This document shows positions 9,420 through 18,489 of a DNA stretch of 61,665 nucleotides, one piece after another (the first letter of the stretch is position 1; each line of letters opens with the position of its first letter). A program made the translations under genes and the position numbers. The notes below the pieces were generated by a model. It was not told where the DNA came from, did no database searches, and saw only the letters and a program-made list of their open reading frames with translations. The stretch comes from G001797105 sp964528155 (lineage in GTDB: Bacteria; Chloroflexota; Anaerolineae; Anaerolineales; E44-bin32). The stretch covers positions 1 to 61,665 of the forward strand of contig CAZGRL010000015.1 in NCBI GenBank assembly GCA_964528155.1, written 5' to 3'.

Positions 9420-11093
9420 GTGATCGGGTCTTCGGAGCTCCCGTGCGCCTACGATTTTGTCATCGTTGGATCAGGGTTCGGCGGCAGCGTCAGCGCGATG
9501 CGACTCGCCCAAAAAGGCTATCGGGTCGCCGTCCTCGAACGAGGTCGCCGCTTCCGCGACGATGAGTTCCCCCGATCGAATTGGAACGTGTGGAAATACC
9601 TGTGGCTGCCGGCGGCCCGCTGTTTCGGCATCCTGCAGCTCAGTGTGTTCCGGGATCTGATGGTACTTCACGGCAGCGGGGTGGGGGGCGGCAGCCTGGT
9701 GTATGCCAACGTCCTTGTCGAGCCCGGCGAGCGTCTGTTCGAGGCTGCGGATTGGCGCCGGCTCAAGGACTGGAAAGCTGTGCTGCGGCCGCATTTCGCC
9801 ACAGCGCGCGCCATGCTCGGTGTAACCGAGAACCCTCGATTGACCGCCTCAGATCGGGCAGTCGAGGCAGTAGCCAGCAGCCTGGGAGTGGGGAGGACAT
9901 TCCGGCCGACGCAGGTCGGAGTGTTTTTCGGGAAAGAGGAGGTTGAGGTCGCTGATCCGTACTTCGATGGCGACGGCCCGCGCAGGACGGGCTGCAATCA
10001 TTGCGGAGCCTGCATGGTCGGATGCCGCACCAACGCAAAGAACGTTCTTGTCAAGAACTACCTGTACTTCGCTGAGAGGTGGGGCGCTGAGATAAGGGCT
10101 GAGACGACCGTCGAACGGATCGAGCCCATCCCCGGCGGCGAAGCTGATGGCGCGCGCTACTTGCTCCATCTGGCAGGGACGACGGATTGGCCGCTGAAGG
10201 GGAGGTGGCGGATACGAGCGCGGAATGTCGTCGTGTCGGCCGGTGTAGTCGGGACACTCAAGCTCCTGATGCGTGCTCGGGATGAGGACCGAACATTGCC
10301 GGCGCTCTCTTCCTGCGTGGGAGCTCAGGTCCGCAGCAACAGCGAGGCGTTGCTCGGCGCGACCGCCGATGACCGCGGTCAGGACATGACGCTTGGCGTC
10401 GCCATCGGCTCGGTGTTCCAGCCGGATGAAGTCACCTCTGTAGAGCCCTTCCACTACCCCGCAGGATCCTCGATGATGTACCGGCTCCTGGGCGCACCAA
10501 TGATCGATGACGGAGGTCGAGGATTGCCGCGTCTGGGGCGCATCGCCGGCGAGATCGCCCGCCATCCGCTCCGATTCCTGGCCTCGAAACTCGAACCCGG
10601 CTGGGGTGGACGCACAGTCGGATTGCTCGTCATGCAGACCGAAGAGAACAGATTGACGTTGAAGTCCGGCCGTGACCTGTTCACCCTTTTCCAGCGGGGC
10701 CTGGTTTCCGAACGCGATCGGACACGGCCAATCCCGGCCGAGATTCCGGTCGGCCACAAGGTCACCCGCGCAGTCGCATCCCAGATCGGCGGAGTTGCCT
10801 TGGGCAATGTTATGGAAGGCCTGCTTGGAGCACCGATCACGGCTCACCCGCTCGGAGGCTGCCCGATGGGGACATCAGCCGACGACGGGGTGGTCGACGC
10901 AGAATGTCGTGTGTTCAACTACCCCGGATTGTATGTCGTCGATGGATCGATCGTCCCCGCCAACCCGGGGATGAACCCAAGTCTGACCATCACTGCTCTG
11001 GCAGAGTTCGCCATGAGTCGAATCCCGCCACTGAACGGCGGACATGGACATACTTCTCCCGTCATCCGGTTCACCCACCCGGTGGAAGCGTGA
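9420..11093 (+). CDS. GMC-family FAD oxidoreductase (cholesterol-oxidase-like)
   Basis: A flavoenzyme of ~557 aa that oxidises alcohols or sterol-like substrates. FAD binding is shown by FVIVGSGFGGSVSA near the N-terminus and the closing GLYVVDGSIVPANPG / NPSLTITALAE motif. The mid-region CNHCGACMVGC-x-TNAKN is the Cys-rich signature of the cholesterol-oxidase-like branch. HPLGGCPMG precedes the C-terminus. The GTG at 9420 has GGAGG at 9404-9408; an in-frame TTG at 9402 is possible but has no ribosome site. It lies between the SCP2 protein and the tungsten oxidoreductase, so the three may act on one substrate. Confidence 0.85.
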   Translation: MIGSSELPCAYDFVIVGSGFGGSVSAMRLAQKGYRVAVLERGRRFRDDEFPRSNWNVWKYLWLPAARCFGILQLSVFRDLMVLHGSGVGGGSLVYANVLVEPGERLFEAADWRRLKDWKAVLRPHFATARAMLGVTENPRLTASDRAVEAVASSLGVGRTFRPTQVGVFFGKEEVEVADPYFDGDGPRRTGCNHCGACMVGCRTNAKNVLVKNYLYFAERWGAEIRAETTVERIEPIPGGEADGARYLLHLAGTTDWPLKGRWRIRARNVVVSAGVVGTLKLLMRARDEDRTLPALSSCVGAQVRSNSEALLGATADDRGQDMTLGVAIGSVFQPDEVTSVEPFHYPAGSSMMYRLLGAPMIDDGGRGLPRLGRIAGEIARHPLRFLASKLEPGWGGRTVGLLVMQTEENRLTLKSGRDLFTLFQRGLVSERDRTRPIPAEIPVGHKVTRAVASQIGGVALGNVMEGLLGAPITAHPLGGCPMGTSADDGVVDAECRVFNYPGLYVVDGSIVPANPGMNPSLTITALAEFAMSRIPPLNGGHGHTSPVIRFTHPVEA

Positions 11094-11164
11094 GCTGCCG
11101 GGGCAACCCGTGAGCAGAGCCGTGGCTTCCGTCTGCTTCACAACGGAGGAGTAGACCGCCGGGC

Positions 11165-13015
11165 ATGGCGCAAGTCTCGTTTCGCTTGAGTGAAGTCGAT
11201 CTCAGCTCCGGTACGACAAATCCCCTCGAGGTTCCCCAGGATGAAGTGCGCCATTTTCTGGGCGGATCAAGCCTGGCAGCGCGCATCCTCTATCCGTACC
11301 TGTCAATGGATCTCGATCCACTGGCGCCAGAGGCGCCGTTGTTGCTTGCCGCCGGCCCGCTGACGGGGACGGCCGGGCCGGCGGTCGGTCGAATGCTCAT
11401 CTGCGCCAAATCACCGGCGACGCGGCTATGGGGCGAGTCGAATATCGGCGGTTTCCTGGGGTTTGAACTTCGCGCGGCGGGGTTCGATGGTGTCCTGATC
11501 AAAGGGAAGGCATTGCGCCCCTGCTTTCTCTGGATTCACGATGGCCAGCTTGAGGTTCGATCCGCGGATCACCTTTGGGGGCGGACCGATACGTACGAAA
11601 CCCAATCGGCGATCAAAGGCGAGCTGGGGGATCCTTTGACGCGCGTGGCTGCGATTGGACGCGCAGGGGAAGTAGGTCTGCCATTCGCCCTCATCTTGTG
11701 CGATCAGGGCCGGGTAGCTGGGCGTACGGGAATGGGTGCCGTGATGGGGGCGAAGAATCTGAAAGCGATCGCGGTCCGAGGCACGGGCGGGCTACCCCTG
11801 GCGGCGCCGGACACATTTGGCGCAGCCCGTCGCATGGCCAACATTGCCCTCAAAGACGACAACGTCAGCCGCGTCATGCGTGAATTGGGATCGGCAAGTG
11901 CGGGCGACTACTTCGACTACCTGGGCGAGATGCCCAAACGCTATTTCACTCGCGCCACTTTCAGCGGCGCGGAAAACGTATCCGGAGCGTCAGTGGCCGA
12001 GAGCATTCTGAGCGGGGTGAGCACGTGCCACGGATGTGTTATCGCGTGTGGGCGTAGGGTGCGGCTGGATGACGGACTGGAACGGAAAGGATCTGAATAC
12101 GAAACCATCGTAGGCTTCGGCCCCAACTTGCTCATCGATGATCTCCAGGCGATCACCAGGTTGGGAGAGCTCTGCGACAGATACGGGATGGATACGATCT
12201 CACTCTCTAACACGATCGGCCTTGCGTTGTTGATGAGCAGCGAGGGGCTGTTGGTTGGCGAAGGGGCGGACGACAATTTGGCCTGGGGCGATGCCGAGGC
12301 GGTCGAGCGCCTCATCCACCAGACTGTGCACCGGGAGGGGGTTGGAGCGCTGATCGCCAGGGGGGCGCGTCAGATGGCGATCGACCACGGCGTGCCGGAG
12401 ATGGCAGCACAGGTCAATGGGCTGGAGCTGGCCTACCACGATCCGCGCGGAGCCACCGGGATGGCGCTTGTCTACGCGACTTCGCCCCGCGGGGCCTGCC
12501 ACAATCAGAGCGATTACTTCATGGTCGACATTGGCCAAACGATGGACGAACTCGGGATCACACTTCACGGTCGGCTGGCCGGGGCAGAGAAGGCAGCCGG
12601 AGTCGCTCGCCACCAAGATTGGCGAAGTGTCGCCAACTCGCTTGTGCTGTGTTACTTCGCCAATGTCCCCTCGTCGACGGTGCTCGAGCTGACAAATGCA
12701 GCGACCGGATTCGACTATACCCTGGACGAGCTGGCGCTAGTCGGAGAGAGATCGTGGAATCTCAAGCGGGCGATCAACATTCGGCTTGGATTGAGTCGGG
12801 CGAACGATCGTCTGCCGGCTCACATCCTGCGCGCTCGACCTGATGCATCGTCCGAGGCGGCCGAGTTGCCGCTGCAGGACATGCTGCATGCCTACTACCT
12901 GGCAAGAGGCTGGGACGAGCTCTCCGGCAAGCCGCTTCCCGAAACCCTCGTGCGGCTTGGCCTGGATGATGTGGTCCGTGACCTGTGGCCAAAGCCTGAA
13001 TCATCCATTGCGTGA
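11165..13015 (+). CDS. Aldehyde:ferredoxin oxidoreductase (tungsten pterin enzyme)
   Basis: A 616-aa member of the AOR family, which oxidises aldehydes to carboxylates using a tungsten bis-pterin centre and a 4Fe-4S cluster, passing electrons to ferredoxin. The N-terminal domain shows GGSSLAARILYPYL and the pterin-binding AGPLTGTAGPAVGR / ESNIGGFLG. TCHGCVIACGRRV provides three cluster Cys, with a later Cys near LVLCYF. RGATGMALVYATSPRGACHN is typical of the pterin site. GGAGGAG lies about 14 nt upstream of the ATG. The physiological aldehyde cannot be read from sequence. The family implies an anaerobic host with tungsten cofactor synthesis. Confidence 0.92.
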   Translation: MAQVSFRLSEVDLSSGTTNPLEVPQDEVRHFLGGSSLAARILYPYLSMDLDPLAPEAPLLLAAGPLTGTAGPAVGRMLICAKSPATRLWGESNIGGFLGFELRAAGFDGVLIKGKALRPCFLWIHDGQLEVRSADHLWGRTDTYETQSAIKGELGDPLTRVAAIGRAGEVGLPFALILCDQGRVAGRTGMGAVMGAKNLKAIAVRGTGGLPLAAPDTFGAARRMANIALKDDNVSRVMRELGSASAGDYFDYLGEMPKRYFTRATFSGAENVSGASVAESILSGVSTCHGCVIACGRRVRLDDGLERKGSEYETIVGFGPNLLIDDLQAITRLGELCDRYGMDTISLSNTIGLALLMSSEGLLVGEGADDNLAWGDAEAVERLIHQTVHREGVGALIARGARQMAIDHGVPEMAAQVNGLELAYHDPRGATGMALVYATSPRGACHNQSDYFMVDIGQTMDELGITLHGRLAGAEKAAGVARHQDWRSVANSLVLCYFANVPSSTVLELTNAATGFDYTLDELALVGERSWNLKRAINIRLGLSRANDRLPAHILRARPDASSEAAELPLQDMLHAYYLARGWDELSGKPLPETLVRLGLDDVVRDLWPKPESSIA

Positions 13016-13104
13016 TGAAATCGGAATAGGAACAGCACGAAGCCCGCGCCGCGCGGATACGCGGATTCCCGTCGGGGGGAGACGGAGGGTTACTCGTGCA
13101 AGCT

Positions 13105-13110
13105 TATAAT
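13105..13110 (+). promoter_or_regulatory. -10 box (TATAAT) for nnr
   Basis: A perfect TATAAT lies 45 bp before the NAD(P)HX repair gene, in the 139-bp gap after the aldehyde oxidoreductase. No good -35 hexamer is visible at 16-18 bp. It suggests a separate promoter for the following gene. Confidence 0.55.
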
Positions 13111-13154
13111 GTCTTTGAAGCCTCAGACAATTCCAAAACGCCAAGGAGTCCGAT

Positions 13155-14795
13155 GTGCCCAAGATCGTCACGGTAGAGCAGATGAAAGTGGTCGAGAAGG
13201 CGGCCGACAAATCCGGCCTGACCTACGATCAGATGATGGAGAACGCCGGCCGAGCGGTCGCAGAAGCGATTCGACGCAGACAGCCGGCTCTCAACGGAAA
13301 GCGGGTCGTGGCGCTTGTCGGGAGCGGCAACAACGGTGGCGACGGGCTAGTGGCCATCGATCAGCTCGCTGAATCCGGCGCTCAGATCGCCGCGTATCTT
13401 GTGAAAGCACGAGATGAGGCAGATCCGCATCTGGGACGCGTGCGCGGGCGCGGGGCTCTGATCGCGATCGCTGCCGATGATCAGCGGGCTCGTGTCCTGC
13501 ACAACGTGCTCGGCTCGGCAGACATCGTCATCGACGCAGTGCTGGGGACGGGCATCAAGCTACCGCTCGAGGGCGCTGCCAAGGGCGTTCTGGGAACGGC
13601 CAAGAAAGTCCTTGCGGCCCGACAGACGCGACCTCTGATTGTGGCGGTTGACTGTCCCTCAGGCCTGGACTGCAACACGGGAGATCTGGCGGATGAGGCC
13701 TTGTCGGCCGATCTGACGGTGACGCTTGCGGCAGCCAAGCCCGGCCATTTCCGAATGCCCGGGGCGGCAGCCGTGGGTGAGCTCAGCGTAGCCGACATCG
13801 GGATCCCGGCGGATCAGAAGGAATTGAGTGAGATCGCGCTCGAGGTTGCGAGCACCGACGAACTGCGTTCCTGGCTGCCTGAGCGGCCCCTGGATGCCCA
13901 CAAGGGCACATTCGGAAGGGTGATCGTCGTCGCCGGATCGGTCAACTTCCCGGGGGCGGCGATGCTGGCGGGCCTTGGTGCATATCGGATTGGGGCCGGT
14001 TTGGTGACCCTGGCGACGGCTTCGTCCCTGCAACCGCTCATCGCCTCGCGCATTCCCGAAGCGACCTGGATCCTGCTCCCGCACGAGCTCGGGGCCATCT
14101 CGGCCAGTGCATCCGAGGTCTTGAAAGGCGAACTCTCCAATGCGGACGCGTTCTTGTTTGGGCCAGGGTTTGGTCAGGATCCGACTACAGCCGCGTTCCT
14201 GGACGCGCTTCTACTGGGGCGTCAGGAGATACACCGCCCACGAATTGGTTTTATACATCAGGAAGAACAACCCGAAGGCGAGGCCCCATTCCTTCCACCA
14301 TGCGTCGTCGATGCTGACGGGCTCAAGCTGCTTGCCGGCCTGCCTGACTGGCCGTCGAGGTTACCTCCTGAATCCATCCTGACGCCGCATCCCGGCGAGA
14401 TGGCCGTGCTGACCGGCGAGGAAATCAAGACGATCCAGTCTGATCGACTCGGGACCGCCGCCAGATGGGCAAGTGAGTGGGGGCACGTCGTTGTTCTCAA
14501 GGGCGCGTTTACCGTCGTGGCCGAGCCGGGAGGTAGGACGAGCGTGATCCCGATTGCCACGCCGGCTCTCGCTCGCGCCGGGACCGGCGACGTGCTCGCC
14601 GGGGCAATCGTCGGACTCAGGGGTCAGGGTCTGGACGCCTATCGGACGGCGGTGCTGGGGGCATACCTGCACGGAAGGGCCGGCCAACTCGCGGCGCTCA
14701 ATGTAGGCTCGGCAGCGAGCGTTCTGGCCGGAGATGTGGCCGATGCGCTTCCGGCGGCTATCGCAGGACTTGCCGCTGGAAGGATGTGGGGCTGA
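13155..14795 (+). CDS. nnr: Bifunctional NAD(P)HX epimerase / ADP-dependent NAD(P)HX dehydratase
   Basis: A 546-aa metabolite-repair enzyme. The N-terminal epimerase half (YjeF_N, ~1-215) has MENAGRAVAEAI and VALVGSGNNGGDG, and DAVLGTGIKLPL. The C-terminal dehydratase half (ribokinase-like, ~225-546) has KGTFGRVIVVAGS, the ADP-site TPHPGEMAVLTG, and ARAGTGDVLAGAI. It converts damaged hydrated NAD(P)H back to NAD(P)H. The start is GTG at 13155, six bases after AAGGAG. An ATG two bases earlier is out of frame. Length matches the fused bacterial enzyme. Confidence 0.95.
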   Translation: MPKIVTVEQMKVVEKAADKSGLTYDQMMENAGRAVAEAIRRRQPALNGKRVVALVGSGNNGGDGLVAIDQLAESGAQIAAYLVKARDEADPHLGRVRGRGALIAIAADDQRARVLHNVLGSADIVIDAVLGTGIKLPLEGAAKGVLGTAKKVLAARQTRPLIVAVDCPSGLDCNTGDLADEALSADLTVTLAAAKPGHFRMPGAAAVGELSVADIGIPADQKELSEIALEVASTDELRSWLPERPLDAHKGTFGRVIVVAGSVNFPGAAMLAGLGAYRIGAGLVTLATASSLQPLIASRIPEATWILLPHELGAISASASEVLKGELSNADAFLFGPGFGQDPTTAAFLDALLLGRQEIHRPRIGFIHQEEQPEGEAPFLPPCVVDADGLKLLAGLPDWPSRLPPESILTPHPGEMAVLTGEEIKTIQSDRLGTAARWASEWGHVVVLKGAFTVVAEPGGRTSVIPIATPALARAGTGDVLAGAIVGLRGQGLDAYRTAVLGAYLHGRAGQLAALNVGSAASVLAGDVADALPAAIAGLAAGRMWG

Positions 14796-14824
14796 GGCAG
14801 CCTGCAGCTTCGACCGCAGAACAC

Positions 14825-14848
14825 AAGGCGCGCCGGAGCGCGCCTTTC
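14825..14848 (+). terminator. Rho-independent terminator after nnr
   Basis: A 9-bp perfect stem AAGGCGCGC / GCGCGCCTT with CGGA loop, followed by TTTC. It lies 30 bp after the nnr stop, in the 245-bp convergent gap before the YtxH-like gene. The rest of that gap (14849-15039) shows no gene. Confidence 0.75.
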
Positions 14849-15039
14849 ATGTCACCCGTCAAAGGAATTTGATCCGCGGGGGTTGCCGCGCTATTCTCCT
14901 CCCGATCAAAGGCCGCCTATGCTGTCGGACGATCCAGGTCGCCCGATTGGAGGCCTAGGCCCGGGACGATCATGGAGTCGACCCGCGTTGAAGGGAGGCA
15001 TCGCGCCTCGCTCCAACTCCAGCCGACCACGCGCGTGTC

Positions 15040-15429
15040 TCAGGCCTCTCCGGGGGCCTCACCCTCGATCTCGGCCTTCTTCGACTGAGCGGCCTTCTTC
15101 CCTGCATCGACCGCTTTCTCAATCCTGGCCTTTTGCTCTTCCAGGACGACCTGGCCGCGCTTCTGGAGCTCTTCCGCCTTCACGCGAGCGTCCTGGGCGA
15201 TGGATTCCGCTCGGGTTCGTGCATCCGTCGCGAACTTCTCGGCCTGCGCGCGTGCATCGGCTGCGGTCTGCTCCACCTGCTCCTTCAATTCGATGCTCTT
15301 GTCGCGAATCATGGCGCGAGTTTCTTCGCCGGACTGTGGCGCCATAAGCAGGGCGACCGCCGCGCCAACCAGCCCGCCGATCATGAAACCGGAGAGGAAT
15401 GCGCCAAAGTCGCCATCTCGATCAGACAT
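15040..15429 (-). CDS. YtxH-like membrane-anchored coiled-coil protein
   Basis: A 129-aa protein. A single TM helix near the N-terminus (FLSGFMIGGLVGAAVALLMAP, ~10-30) is followed directly by SGEETRAMIRDK, the YtxH-family hallmark. A long charged Ala/Glu/Lys-rich amphipathic helix runs to the C-terminus. Family members are often linked to general stress in Firmicutes, but no biochemical role is established. It is 29 nt after the next gene upstream, and the pair likely forms one transcript. Confidence 0.8.
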   Translation of the reverse strand: MSDRDGDFGAFLSGFMIGGLVGAAVALLMAPQSGEETRAMIRDKSIELKEQVEQTAADARAQAEKFATDARTRAESIAQDARVKAEELQKRGQVVLEEQKARIEKAVDAGKKAAQSKKAEIEGEAPGEA

Positions 15430-15458
15430 GTTCTATTCTCCTTTGAGGGGTATTCGGG

Positions 15459-15908
15459 TTACCTGGATCGGCCGAAGCGAAGCAGATCAATCGCCCGCCT
15501 GACGGCCGAAATCGAGCTGTTGGCTTTGATGACCGGCTGCACCAGATTGTCACTCAAGAACGTCGTCGTACCCCGCAGGGTATTCAGGGTCTCGTTGGTC
15601 GTATCCAGAATAGGGCGGATCTCGTTCTCAAGGAGAGCAGTCAGCCTGGCAATCTGAACGATCAGCACCAAGAGGGCGAGGCCCAACAGAAGGAACTCCA
15701 GCGCCATAAGGATGATCACGATGTCACGTAGGAGTTCGGTCTGTGCCGGGTTCTGAACCATGTACGCGACGGCGATTGCGATCCCGACGATGAGGATCAC
15801 CAAGGCGAGAATCGCCAAACCGATGTAAAGCGATTGCCTCGAACTTTGCCGCCCGGCCTGGGCTGGCGTCGTTTCGACGGGTCCTTCATCGGGTAGCTCT
15901 TCGCGCAT
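15459..15908 (-). CDS. Membrane protein with two TM helices, DUF948-like
   Basis: A 149-aa protein. It has two hydrophobic helices (~28-51 and ~62-85), then an amphipathic region with LENEIRPILDTTNETLNTLRGT resembling DUF948-type proteins, which often neighbour YtxH. This pairing supports a shared role at the membrane. The ATG at 15908 has no ribosome site; instead an extended -10 box ends 9 nt upstream, suggesting a leaderless or near-leaderless transcript. Confidence 0.75.
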   Translation of the reverse strand: MREELPDEGPVETTPAQAGRQSSRQSLYIGLAILALVILIVGIAIAVAYMVQNPAQTELLRDIVIILMALEFLLLGLALLVLIVQIARLTALLENEIRPILDTTNETLNTLRGTTTFLSDNLVQPVIKANSSISAVRRAIDLLRFGRSR

Positions 15909-15917
15909 AGTCTGACA

Positions 15918-15926
15918 ATTATATCA
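15918..15926 (-). promoter_or_regulatory. Extended -10 promoter (TGATATAAT), start-proximal
   Basis: On the minus strand TGA-TATAAT occupies 15926-15918, with 9 nt to the ATG at 15908. No -35 is visible. The expected transcription start lies 1-3 nt from the start codon. Confidence 0.65.
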
Positions 15927-15975
15927 TAGCGCCTTTCTACGCCCTCTTTCGGCCGTCCTGAGATGCGCCATACAC

Positions 15976-16112
15976 GGGGTGCATTCCAGCTTTGGGGGTA
16001 AGCGCCTGACGAGGAATAGGGGAAAATGTATGTTGGACGGCAGCTCCGCCGGCGTCCAACTTACGTCTTCCCTCTGGAACGAGGACGCGCCCCCCGAAAT
16101 GGAACGCACTCC
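15976..16112. repeat. Palindromic interspersed repeat, copy 2 (intact, 137 bp)
   Basis: The whole element is an imperfect palindrome. The left arm begins GGGGTGCATTCCAGCTT; the right arm, read on the other strand, begins GGAGTGCGTTCCATTTC. The centre is a perfect GTTGGACG/CGTCCAAC stem around a GC-rich loop. Its ends match the sequences flanking the assembly gap at 8648-8823. It has no ORF. The structure resembles a miniature inverted-repeat element or a REP-like hairpin repeat. It ends 16 bp before the -35 of the next gene. Confidence 0.8.
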
Positions 16113-16127
16113 ATAGACGGTTCCGAC

Positions 16128-16156
16128 TTTACGAGCCGGCGGACTTCGGGTATTCT
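16128..16156 (+). promoter_or_regulatory. Promoter for the L,D-transpeptidase gene
   Basis: TTTACG (16128-16133) and TATTCT (16151-16156) are separated by 17 bp, ending 23 bp before the ATG at 16180. An upstream in-frame TTG at 16159 would fall at or before the transcription start, which favours the ATG. Confidence 0.5.
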
Positions 16157-16179
16157 CATTGCCCAGTCGGCTGCAGCGT

Positions 16180-17349
16180 ATGTGGGCTGGCTTCTGGCGG
16201 CTCGTGGGCGTCGAGATTCGCCCGGGCCGCCGCCAAGCGGCTGTGGGAGGCAAGTTGGCGGACCTTCGAGGTTCGAGCGGATCCATATCAAGACGTGACT
16301 TCCTGCGAGGCGCCGCGTTGGGCCTTGGTGGCGTAGTGCTCATGCCGCGACGCTGGAGGCCGGATGAGCCATTGGTCTCCGACGACGGCCGACTGGGCCG
16401 CGTGTGCGTAGGTAAGGTCGATGTCAAGGCGGGGCCGAGCATCGATAGTGAGACTGTGGCCGTCTTGTACGAAGACGCCGTTGTGCAATGGCTCCGCGAG
16501 CGTACGGGATCATACCCGTTCCGAACCAATCAGCGCTGGGTCGAGACGCCCGACGGATACATCTGGTCCTCCTACGTTCAGCCCGTTCGCGACCTCCCCA
16601 ATGCTCCGGTCAACAGCCTTCCTTCGACCAGCCTGGGTGAAGGGATGTGGACGGAGGTGAGCGTGCCTTGGGTGGACCTATCGCTGGCCAATCCCCCGGC
16701 TCGGTCGCCCTGGCTGAAATTGGGGGGAGTGCCGCGTCTGTACTACAGTCAAATTCTGTGGGTGGATCAGATCAGTGTCGGTCCCGATGGGACGACACTC
16801 TATCGTGTGAACGAGCGCTACGGCTACGGGGACATGTTCTGGGTGCCTGCAGAAGCGCTTCGCCCCCTGACGGAGGAGGAACTCGCGCCGATCCATCCGG
16901 AGGTCGATGACAAGCGCGTGGTCATCGACCTCATCCACCAATCGCTTTCATGCATGGAAGGGTCAAGCGAGGTCTACTATTGCAGGATATCGTCCGGTGC
17001 GAAGTTCGACAGCGAGGGCAATGCCGTCGACCAATGGGCTACTCCGGTCGGCCCGCATCCGATCTGGCGCAAAGTGATCTCATTGCACATGAGCGGCGGC
17101 ACAACCGGCGGCGGCTACGATCTTCCGGGCATAGGATATACGACCCTATTCGCCGGAAACGGCGTCGCAATTCACTCGACGTTCTGGCATAACAACTTCG
17201 GAGAACCCATGTCACACGGGTGTGTGAACGCGCGACCAGAAGATGCGCGCTGGGTCTTTCGGTGGACGACGCCCGCAGTGTCTCTCGATCCGGGTGACAT
17301 CACCGTCGGGATGCCGGGAGGAACGAGCGTCAGAGTTGTCGGAGACTGA
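16180..17349 (+). CDS. L,D-transpeptidase (YkuD) with Tat signal
   Basis: A 389-aa exported enzyme that forms 3-3 cross-links in, or attaches proteins to, peptidoglycan. A twin-arginine signal SRRDFLRG (R38-R39) followed by a hydrophobic stretch predicts Tat export. The middle (~70-140) looks like an SH3-type wall-binding region (DVKAGPSIDSETVAVL). The C-terminal YkuD domain has the catalytic set: a His in AIHSTFWHNNFG and the nucleophile C348 in SHGCVN. The start is uncertain: the ATG at 16180 was chosen from promoter position, because no ribosome site is visible for it or for TTG 16159. Confidence 0.88.
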   Translation: MWAGFWRLVGVEIRPGRRQAAVGGKLADLRGSSGSISRRDFLRGAALGLGGVVLMPRRWRPDEPLVSDDGRLGRVCVGKVDVKAGPSIDSETVAVLYEDAVVQWLRERTGSYPFRTNQRWVETPDGYIWSSYVQPVRDLPNAPVNSLPSTSLGEGMWTEVSVPWVDLSLANPPARSPWLKLGGVPRLYYSQILWVDQISVGPDGTTLYRVNERYGYGDMFWVPAEALRPLTEEELAPIHPEVDDKRVVIDLIHQSLSCMEGSSEVYYCRISSGAKFDSEGNAVDQWATPVGPHPIWRKVISLHMSGGTTGGGYDLPGIGYTTLFAGNGVAIHSTFWHNNFGEPMSHGCVNARPEDARWVFRWTTPAVSLDPGDITVGMPGGTSVRVVGD

Positions 17350-17382
17350 AGACCGGAGGAAACTCTGGTAGACCCGGATTCG

Positions 17383-18468
17383 CTATTCAGCTTCACCTGT
17401 GAGGGGGTTGACGCCGGTGTCGATGAAGCCGCCCTCGATATCGTCAAGAGTCATCTGTAGCAGATTGAAGCGTCCTGGCGTGAGTTTGCTGGCATCGTAG
17501 ACATCTACTCGCAGCGGCAGCTTCAACTTTCCCCCACTTTCCCCATTCACAACATTCGACCACACGGACGTCACCGCGGCCAGGGGGTCCCCCTCGATCG
17601 AGGCGATCCACGCAGTCGACTCGCCCGGGTCCGGCGCTCCAACGCCGATCACACGTACGCCCTGCCGGGACAGCCCCTCGACGACATCCGGATCATCTAG
17701 ACCCTGCTGGATGAAGACGACCTCAACTCGGTCCTGCTCAATCTGGGCAAGCGTGGATTGGATGGCCTGTGTGTCTGCCTGAGAAGGAAGTCGATAGTCC
17801 AAGGGATAGCCGGAGTAGGGGGGATGCGAAGGGCGGCACAAGCCGCATAAGAATGCTGCACCGTTGGCGAATGCGAGGCGTGACGTTGCGCCGATCGCAC
17901 CTTCGGCTTGGGAAAGCGAGGCAACACGCCAATCATCAGAGACGAGGGCGGCCATGTACCCGGCAAGGAACGCCACATCATCTGCGCGATCCGTCAAGGG
18001 GTCGACGACGGTGAGATTCGCAACCGGCGACACCCCCGTCAACCCGACGGCGATGAATTGGGTCTCGGGGGATGATTCCGCCAGCGCGGCAAGGTTCTCG
18101 ATCGGAGAAAGAACAACGGCGATTTCGATACGGCCCCCGCTCAAGTCGGATGGCATCCCCTGCAGAGACTCGAATTCGAGGCCCGCCTCGGCGGCAAGGT
18201 CGGCCAAGGCACTGTCCAGTTCCTTGCCCATCGGGTCATTCTCGGCCGCGACCAGGATGGCCTTTGAAGGCAACGAAGTCGGCGTGGCCTCGACGGTGGG
18301 GGAGGAGGTCGCTGTGGAAATGGGAGTTGGCTGGGCAGTACCCGACGAAGGCCCCGCTGGCTGCGTGAGCGAACAGCCGAGGGCCGTCAGAACGGCGAGG
18401 ACCAAACCAAAGGTAGCAAAGGCATCCCGCCGCAAGGGTGATGCTCGCAGACCGCGGGGTCGGCTCAC
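17383..18468 (-). CDS. BMP/PnrA-like substrate-binding lipoprotein
   Basis: A 361-aa lipoprotein. A basic N-terminus and hydrophobic run end at TALGC (Cys32). A Thr/Ser/Pro-rich linker (~33-70) leads to a periplasmic-binding-protein-like fold with EIAVVLSPIEN, FLAGYMAALVS and VEVVFIQQGLDDPDVVE. The FLAGYMAA element is characteristic of BMP (nucleoside-binding) lipoproteins. No BMP-type ABC transporter genes are adjacent, so the ligand and partner are unknown. The start is GTG at 18468 with a weak ribosome site. The gene is last in the iscS-mnmA-membrane-protein run. Confidence 0.75.
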   Translation of the reverse strand: MSRPRGLRASPLRRDAFATFGLVLAVLTALGCSLTQPAGPSSGTAQPTPISTATSSPTVEATPTSLPSKAILVAAENDPMGKELDSALADLAAEAGLEFESLQGMPSDLSGGRIEIAVVLSPIENLAALAESSPETQFIAVGLTGVSPVANLTVVDPLTDRADDVAFLAGYMAALVSDDWRVASLSQAEGAIGATSRLAFANGAAFLCGLCRPSHPPYSGYPLDYRLPSQADTQAIQSTLAQIEQDRVEVVFIQQGLDDPDVVEGLSRQGVRVIGVGAPDPGESTAWIASIEGDPLAAVTSVWSNVVNGESGGKLKLPLRVDVYDASKLTPGRFNLLQMTLDDIEGGFIDTGVNPLTGEAE

Positions 18469-18489
18469 CGTATGTCGCCTATGCGCCGA

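Noticed and set aside
9849..10847. Minus-strand 332-aa ORF over the GMC oxidoreductase
   Set aside because: Shadow frame; the plus-strand enzyme has complete motifs.
17341..17353. 13-mer GGAGACTGAAGAC repeated at 36780-36792
   Set aside because: Matches of this length are expected by chance in a 61-kb window.
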